Source: Eubacterium sp. (GTDB lineage: Bacteria; Bacillota; Clostridia; Lachnospirales; Lachnospiraceae). From it: a stretch of DNA of 49,719 bases. The DNA is taken from positions 1 to 49,719 of the forward strand of contig JALERM010000167.1 of the NCBI GenBank assembly GCA_022764165.1, given 5' to 3'. The notes below the pieces were generated by a model that did no database searches, was not told the DNA's origin, and was given only the letters and a program-made list of their open reading frames with translations. This document shows positions 44,986-49,719 of the stretch, in pieces. Numbering within the stretch: the stretch's first letter is position 1; each line of letters begins with the position of its first letter. The translations under genes and the position numbers were made by a program.

Positions 44986-45699
44986 TTACAATTTTCCTCT
45001 CATTTCTCTTATGATTTTCTTCTCCATCCGTGAAACCTGTACCTGGGATATGCCCATCTCATCAGCGATAGCCGCCTGTGTTTTTTCCATAAAATATCTC
45101 TGATAAATCAATTCTCTTTCTTTTCCGTCCAGCCCTCCCAGCAATTCTTCCAGAAACAGGCGGTCTACTACATGTTCACTCTGGTTCTCATTTTCTTCTA
45201 ATTTATCAAGCAATGTGATTTCATTTCCATCTCCCTGATAAATCATCTGCTGCAGAGATTCCACCGGAACCCCGGCTTCCAGTGCCATCATCAATTCCTC
45301 CACGGGCACATGTAATTCTTCAGCAATTTCTGCAGCTGTTGGTTCCCTTCCTCTTGATTTTTCCATTTTTTCTCTGATCCCATACGCTTTTATTGCAATC
45401 TCCTTCAAGGTTCTGCTGACTTTCAGCATACCGTCATCCCGCAGAAAACGTTTGATTTCTCCTGCTATCATAGGAACAGCATACGTTGAAAACTGCACCT
45501 GATACGTCAGATCAAACTTATCCACAGCTTTAATCAGGCCAATACTTCCAATCTGAAACAGATCCTCCAGATCAACACCGCGATTCCGGAATCGTGCCGC
45601 AACACTTCTGACCAGTCCCATATTTTCCTCAATCAATGTATCCCTCGCTTCTTTATCCCCTTCGTGTGCTTTTTTCAGTAACACAAGGGTATGCTCCAT
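44986..45699 (-). CDS. sigF: Forespore sigma factor SigF
   Basis: 237 aa. Region 2 includes VDLEDLFQIGSIGLIKAVDKFDLTYQVQFSTYAVPMIAGEIKRFLRDDG. Region 4 ends with ERELIYQRYFMEKTQAAIADEMGISQVQVSRMEKKIIREMRG. It directs early forespore transcription and is held inactive by SpoIIAB. It is the third gene of the canonical spoIIAA-spoIIAB-sigF operon, 16 bp after spoIIAB. Confidence 0.97.
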   Translation of the reverse strand: MEHTLVLLKKAHEGDKEARDTLIEENMGLVRSVAARFRNRGVDLEDLFQIGSIGLIKAVDKFDLTYQVQFSTYAVPMIAGEIKRFLRDDGMLKVSRTLKEIAIKAYGIREKMEKSRGREPTAAEIAEELHVPVEELMMALEAGVPVESLQQMIYQGDGNEITLLDKLEENENQSEHVVDRLFLEELLGGLDGKERELIYQRYFMEKTQAAIADEMGISQVQVSRMEKKIIREMRGKL

Positions 45700-45715
45700 A
45701 AAATCTCCTTCCGGT

Positions 45716-46159
45716 TCAGATAAACGGCGGCTGAGGATTGCCTATTTTTTTCTGCATCCGCACAATGGTGCCTTTTCCCACATCCGATTCCACCTCCACC
45801 TGATCCATAAAAGCCTCCATAAAGGCAAAACCCATGCCGGAACGCTCCAATTCCGGCCGGGTAGTAAACATGGGTTCCATCGCTTTTGCAATGTCCGGGA
45901 TTCCTTTTCCTTCATCCTTAACCGCCACATAGAGTATCCTGTTTTCTGTCCGGCACGTAATCGTTATTTTCTTAACCTGATTGTCATATCCATGAATAAT
46001 TGCATTCGTAATAGCTTCTGATATAGCTGTCTTAATATCAGCCACTTCCTCCAATGTTGGATTCAGCTGTGTGCAGAATGCCGCTACAGCCACTCTGGCA
46101 AACCCTTCATTACAGGAGCGGCTGTCAAAGATAATTGTCATTTCATTATTCTGTTCCAT
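45716..46159 (-). CDS. spoIIAB: Anti-sigma F factor SpoIIAB
   Basis: 147 aa GHKL kinase. The N box is ISEAITNAIIHGYDN, G1 is VKDEGKGIPD, and G2 is ERSGMGFAFMEAF. It binds SigF and phosphorylates SpoIIAA with ATP. ATG 46159 has GGGGG 7 nt upstream and follows the spoIIAA stop by 11 bp. Confidence 0.96.
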   Translation of the reverse strand: MEQNNEMTIIFDSRSCNEGFARVAVAAFCTQLNPTLEEVADIKTAISEAITNAIIHGYDNQVKKITITCRTENRILYVAVKDEGKGIPDIAKAMEPMFTTRPELERSGMGFAFMEAFMDQVEVESDVGKGTIVRMQKKIGNPQPPFI

Positions 46160-46170
46160 TCTCTTTCCCC

Positions 46171-46500
46171 CTATTCCCCATAATTCCACAAGCGTTCTTT
46201 TTCAATTCTAATCACCTTAGTAATCCCTGCCAGCTGCAGAATTCTGTAAATTCTGTCACTGACATGGGTAGCTGTTACACTTCCCCCCAGAAGTTTCACA
46301 TTTTGATATCTTCCCATGATTACCCCGATTCCTGAACTGTCCATAAATTCCGTATTACGAAAATCAAATTCGATATGATTGACATTCTCTTCCACCAGAA
46401 GTCTGTCTGACTCCTGCCGGATCACTTCCGCAGTGTGATGATCCAGTTCCTGCGGCATACGGATAATCAAAGACTTTTTTTTAATCTGAAATTGTTCCAT
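46171..46500 (-). CDS. spoIIAA: Anti-anti-sigma F factor SpoIIAA
   Basis: 109 aa STAS-domain protein. The phosphorylation-site motif MDSSGIGV (S55/S56) is intact. Dephosphorylated SpoIIAA binds SpoIIAB and frees SigF. ATG 46500 has AGGAGG 7 nt upstream. A sigma-H promoter is expected; only about 70 bp separate it from the upstream terminator, so it must overlap that terminator. Confidence 0.96.
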   Translation of the reverse strand: MEQFQIKKKSLIIRMPQELDHHTAEVIRQESDRLLVEENVNHIEFDFRNTEFMDSSGIGVIMGRYQNVKLLGGSVTATHVSDRIYRILQLAGITKVIRIEKERLWNYGE

Positions 46501-46573
46501 CTCAATACCTCCTGTTTCCCTTTTTGCAATGTAGCAAGCGTGCATCCCCTGGGGAGAGTTTTTCGTATGATAG

Positions 46574-46627
46574 AAAAAAACCTCTGAATCAGGCAGATGC
46601 ATTACACATATCCCCAATTCAGAGGTT
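46574..46627 (-). terminator. Terminator of the zinc-ribbon/TPR gene
   Basis: AACCTCTGAAT (46579-46589) pairs with ATTCAGAGGTT (46617-46627) perfectly over 11 bp, followed on the minus strand by TTTTTTT. It begins 7 nt after the stop codon. A weak AGAGGTTTT...CGAAAA pair spanning its tail might be the spoIIA sigma-H promoter. Confidence 0.9.
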
Positions 46628-46633
46628 TTTCTA

Positions 46634-48097
46634 TTACTGTTCATTTCCTGGATTATTCGCATTTCCCATGTCACCGGTATCCGGTCCGGACGCTTCCATC
46701 TTCTGCTTCAGACTGTCAATGTAATTCTGAGCACTTCGTGCACGTTTTCCAGGAAATTGATCTACAATTTTCTGGAATATTTCCACAGCATTTTCATATT
46801 GTTCATTATATCGGTAAGAATGGGCCAGAAGATTCAGCAATTCATAATTCTTATCATCCATCTCCATGGCCTGAGTGAAGTAGTCAATCGCCGTTGCATA
46901 ATCCTTTGCATAAAATGCAACTTCACCCTGCGTCTTCAGATTCTTCATCATCGTACTCTTGATATCGGCATAAATGGAATCATAAATTTCTTTAGCATCC
47001 ACGGACAGAAGATCCGGCTGCACATTCTGCAGAACATTTCCCGCAGAAGTATAATTCCCTGCCTGATAAGCAGAATATGCTTTGATCAGATTCTCATAGG
47101 TTGTCACCTGGACATTGGCCTGTTCAATCTGCGCCTGGGCAGAAGAAACCGTCTCCTGCGATTTCTCAATCTGTTCTTTTAATTTGTTCATCTCTGCCGT
47201 CTGACTGGCCATGGTATTGCTATAACTTACAACTTTCTCATTTGCTTCTCTGTTGATTTTCTGTGTATTAGCCGGTACAAGCAAAAACCATACCAACAAT
47301 GCACCAACCAGAAAACCAAATCCCAGATTCAGCAGAGTGGCAGTCATTGAGCTTTCCCTGAAGGCAGGGGGCTGTATCACCAGTTCATTGTCAGCAACAT
47401 AGGCAATGGACTGTCCTCTCTCCGGCCTGACCTTCTCTCTTGCACCAAATCCCCATCGTCGCGGCTCCAGACTTGTCATAGTACCCGTCTGTTCATCTAC
47501 CTCTTTCAGAAAACGAAGAGTTGTTGAATTAGTCTTATCAATCTTGGCCGCTTTTTTCAGGATTTTTCTTGCTTTTTCGTACTCTTCTTGTTTCAGATAG
47601 ATCAGAGCCAGCAAATGATACCCTTTAATCAGCTTCGGATTCTGACTCAAAATCTTTTTCAGCTGAATCACAGCCACATCTTCACTGCCGCTCCGACAAC
47701 ACTTTAAACTATCATTATATTTTTTTATTGTCTGGTTAATCACATCCAGTTTATTGGCATTCTGCTGCAGACGGTCGATATATTCGGACGCCACATTATT
47801 TTCAGGCATAATATTCTTACTGATGACCCATTCACTCAATGCAGCAACCGCTTCTCCTGTTTCAAAATATACAAGTCCCAGGAGATTTCTGGCCTGTATA
47901 TTTAATTTATTAAATTTGAGACTCCTCTTAAGCAGATCAATCGCACCGGACAGGTCACGTATCTCAGCCTTTTCCAGTCCTCGATTATAATACAGATTGG
48001 ACAGCTGCCACACTTTCTTCTGTACTTCCACATGAAATCCACAATTGGGGCAATAGTGAGAAGATGTCAGCAGCGCACCGCAATTCATACAGTTCAT
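46634..48097 (-). CDS. Zinc-ribbon and TPR membrane protein
   Basis: 487 aa. An N-terminal zinc ribbon has C3-x2-C6 and C16-x2-C19. TPR-like helices follow at about 30-200 (IDLLKRSLKFNKLNIQARNLLGLVYFETGE, then LIKGYHLLALIYLKQEEYEKARKILKKA). There is one membrane helix at 254-276, a coiled coil at about 285-345, and a second TPR set at 350-470. The N-terminal part is probably cytoplasmic and the C-terminal TPRs outside. It looks like a scaffold joining an envelope assembly; function unknown. It lies between folC and spoIIA. Confidence 0.8.
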   Translation of the reverse strand: MNCMNCGALLTSSHYCPNCGFHVEVQKKVWQLSNLYYNRGLEKAEIRDLSGAIDLLKRSLKFNKLNIQARNLLGLVYFETGEAVAALSEWVISKNIMPENNVASEYIDRLQQNANKLDVINQTIKKYNDSLKCCRSGSEDVAVIQLKKILSQNPKLIKGYHLLALIYLKQEEYEKARKILKKAAKIDKTNSTTLRFLKEVDEQTGTMTSLEPRRWGFGAREKVRPERGQSIAYVADNELVIQPPAFRESSMTATLLNLGFGFLVGALLVWFLLVPANTQKINREANEKVVSYSNTMASQTAEMNKLKEQIEKSQETVSSAQAQIEQANVQVTTYENLIKAYSAYQAGNYTSAGNVLQNVQPDLLSVDAKEIYDSIYADIKSTMMKNLKTQGEVAFYAKDYATAIDYFTQAMEMDDKNYELLNLLAHSYRYNEQYENAVEIFQKIVDQFPGKRARSAQNYIDSLKQKMEASGPDTGDMGNANNPGNEQ

Positions 48098-48107
48098 TCT
48101 TTTCCCC

Positions 48108-48257
48108 TTATTCTTTTCGTTTTTGTCCTTCTGTTGTCATCATTTCTTTTAGAATGTCCACAATATCTGTCAGGTCACGGGTGTAAATCGCACTCTCCAC
48201 CTCATCCACATCCAGACATGGTTTAAATTTCTTCAGTTCTTCTTCGTAATTAATCAT
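48108..48257 (-). CDS. Conserved-looking 49-aa acidic protein
   Basis: 49 aa: MINYEEELKKFKPCLDVDEV, then SAIYTRDLTDIVDILKEMMTTEGQKRKE. AGGAG lies 7 nt before ATG 48257. It is probably all-helical, acidic at first and basic at its end, with no membrane segment. It sits between folC (39 bp upstream) and the TPR gene (10 bp downstream), so it is co-transcribed. I do not recognise a function. Confidence 0.7.
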   Translation of the reverse strand: MINYEEELKKFKPCLDVDEVESAIYTRDLTDIVDILKEMMTTEGQKRKE

Positions 48258-48296
48258 ATTATCTCTCCTCAATGAAACTTGTGCGTTTCCGGAATT

Positions 48297-49595
48297 TTAA
48301 GGATGCTTCTTCCGGGCAAGACAGCCTTTGATTTCTCCCACCAGATACAGAGAACCGACGCAGAACAGCATACCGTCTCCTTTCAGACTGCAGGCTCTGT
48401 CAAAAGCTTTTCCCACATCTGCCTGTGCCTCCACCACCGGACACCCGTTCTCACGGAACAACTGTGCCAGATCCTCTGCGGGCACTACACGGCTGCCCCA
48501 GATCTGTGTAGCCACGACTGCATGAGGCCGAATCTTTTCACTGACCGTGCGGATCATCTCCCGATAATCCTTATCTGCCACTGCTGAAAACAGCAGCGTG
48601 ATTTTGTTGTCTTTTGCGAAATGGCAGGCAGTCTCCACAAAACGGGCTACACCGTCAGCATTGTGTGCGCCATCCACGATAACACCCGGCAAAATTGTTT
48701 CCATTCTGCCCTCCCAGTGGGTATTGGCAATTCCCTCGATCAGCTTTTCCATCGGTATTCCATGTTCTTCCTGCAGCTGTTCCATGGTAAAAAATGCAAG
48801 GGAAGCATTCATCATCTGATATGCTGCAATATAGGGAATCGACAGGCTGACAGTTTTATCATACTGACAACGGAAAGAAAAATCAATGCCCTGCCGGGTA
48901 TTTTTCACCATCTCATACATCTCATCCGTCAAGGCAAAGGATGGAGATCCCAGCTCCTCTGCCCGTTTTCGGATTACCTCTGCTGCTTCAGGATTCTTGC
49001 CATCGTAAATTACCGGCACTCCCGGCTTAATGATTCCCGCCTTTTCTCCTGCAATCTCCGCGATAGTATTTCCAAGATATTCTACATGGTCTTTACTGAT
49101 TGATGTAATAATACATGCCAGAGGACGATCCACCGTATTCGTGGCATCCAGTCTTCCTCCCAATCCTGTCTCCAGTACAACATAATCCACTTGTTTTTTC
49201 TGGAAAATAACCATACACATCAAAAACAGTGTCTCAAAATAACTGGGATGATCCAGACCATCCTGCTGTGCCTGCAGAATAATCTCCCTTACCGCCTCAA
49301 AAGCCTTAATAAACTCTTCATCGGTCACCATCACACCATCAATTTTGAACCGCTCATTAATCTTCACCAGGTGCGGTGAAGTGAACAATCCCACATGATA
49401 GCCTCCATTTCGAAGCATGGAATCCAGATAAGCACATACGCTTCCCTTACCGTTGGTTCCGGCAACATGGATGACTTTCATGGTATTCTGCGGATTTCCC
49501 AGTCTCTTCAACAATTCTTTCGTATGGTCCAGAGGATTCTTGGACGTAAACTTTGGTATTTCTTCGATATAATCAACGATTTCTTTATAATTCAA
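48297..49595 (-). CDS. folC: Bifunctional folylpolyglutamate/dihydrofolate synthase
   Basis: 432 aa from TTG 49595, giving MNYKEIVDYIEEI, the common FolC start; a GGTGGAAG site lies just upstream. A GTG at 49628 is the alternative. The ATP-binding P-loop is HVAGTNGKGSV, with LFTSPHLVKINERFKIDG and ETGLGGRLDATN, then DGAHNADG in the C-terminal Mur-ligase domain. It adds glutamate to dihydropteroate and to reduced folates. No other folate genes are nearby. Confidence 0.94.
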   Translation of the reverse strand: MNYKEIVDYIEEIPKFTSKNPLDHTKELLKRLGNPQNTMKVIHVAGTNGKGSVCAYLDSMLRNGGYHVGLFTSPHLVKINERFKIDGVMVTDEEFIKAFEAVREIILQAQQDGLDHPSYFETLFLMCMVIFQKKQVDYVVLETGLGGRLDATNTVDRPLACIITSISKDHVEYLGNTIAEIAGEKAGIIKPGVPVIYDGKNPEAAEVIRKRAEELGSPSFALTDEMYEMVKNTRQGIDFSFRCQYDKTVSLSIPYIAAYQMMNASLAFFTMEQLQEEHGIPMEKLIEGIANTHWEGRMETILPGVIVDGAHNADGVARFVETACHFAKDNKITLLFSAVADKDYREMIRTVSEKIRPHAVVATQIWGSRVVPAEDLAQLFRENGCPVVEAQADVGKAFDRACSLKGDGMLFCVGSLYLVGEIKGCLARKKHP

Positions 49596-49677
49596 AACTT
49601 CCACCACTTTTATCTCATGTATTTGCACCTGATAGATCGGTACTTTTACATTATATAATAGTGGTGGAAGTTGTCCA
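49596..49677 (-). promoter_or_regulatory. folC promoter flanked by a 13-bp inverted repeat
   Basis: On the minus strand: -35 TGGACA (49672-49677), 16-bp spacer, -10 TATAAT (49650-49655). A perfect inverted repeat, AACTTCCACCACT (49596-49608) and AGTGGTGGAAGTT (49660-49672), places one arm in the promoter spacer and the other over the ribosome binding site, 51 bp apart. This could be a paired operator. Confidence 0.6.
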
Positions 49678-49719
49678 GTCCTAAACGTATGTTTTTTCTT
49701 TACTTTTTACGGGAAAATA

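Overview
The window comes from a low-to-moderate-GC, spore-forming Clostridia member, most likely Lachnospiraceae (Blautia/Ruminococcus-like). This rests on the fused S10-spc-alpha ribosomal clusters, a Zn-type S14, a type III glutamine synthetase, a complete spoIIA-spoVA block, and AGGAGG ribosome binding sites before almost every gene. Nearly everything is on the minus strand. The exceptions are trxA and a small GNAT/PAP2 pair. There are no rRNA, tRNA or CRISPR features and no intact transposase.

Layout in + coordinates (minus-strand transcription runs right to left). 1-1.5 kb: a PF09820-type AAA-ATPase that ends inside a 30-bp inverted repeat and lacks its usual C-terminal nuclease domain. 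1.5-3.9 kb: an ABC exporter pair with operator-like palindromes. 4.0-9.0 kb: DegV, then a cell-envelope cluster of S41 peptidase, FtsX, FtsE and a PucR/CdaR-type regulator. 9.1-12.6 kb: a MoxR AAA+ - VWA - YitT operon. 12.9-16.9 kb: GlnN, class II fructose-bisphosphate aldolase and a lipid kinase. 17.1-18.1 kb: thioredoxin with a CMPC active site, converging on a Crp/Fnr regulator. A perfect Crp/Fnr-like palindrome lies about 42 bp upstream of the predicted trxA start.

18.2-35.1 kb: the translation superoperon. In transcription order it is rpsJ-rplC-rplD-rplW-rplB-rpsS-rplV-rpsC-rplP-rpmC-rpsQ-rplN-rplX-rplE-rpsN-rpsH-rplF-rplR-rpsE-rpmD-rplO-secY-adk-map-KOW-infA, then a terminator, then rpmJ-rpsM-rpsK-rpsD-rpoA-rplQ. 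The S10 operon starts at a promoter embedded in a hairpin and has a structured leader of about 226 nt. The alpha operon has its own strong promoter and a leader with a 45-46 nt tandem hairpin repeat. Upstream of rpsJ lies a gene for a signal-peptidase-like protein whose catalytic serine position is asparagine.

36.7-38.4 kb (+ strand): GNAT and PAP2 genes. 38.5-41.6 kb: murB-rapZ-whiA-crh, with Glu15 in the HPr-like protein. 41.8-46.5 kb: spoIIAA-spoIIAB-sigF followed by a small membrane-protein gene and spoVAA-AB-AC-AD-AE. A plausible forespore-sigma promoter precedes the small gene. 46.6-49.7 kb: folC, a 49-aa gene, and a zinc-ribbon/TPR membrane protein.

Most of the window is core genome in conventional order. 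The points deserving attention are the leaders and repeats in the ribosomal region, the degenerate peptidase, the MoxR-VWA-YitT unit, the trxA operator, the small genes, and the broken ATPase at the left edge. I did not find a clearly new multi-gene system.
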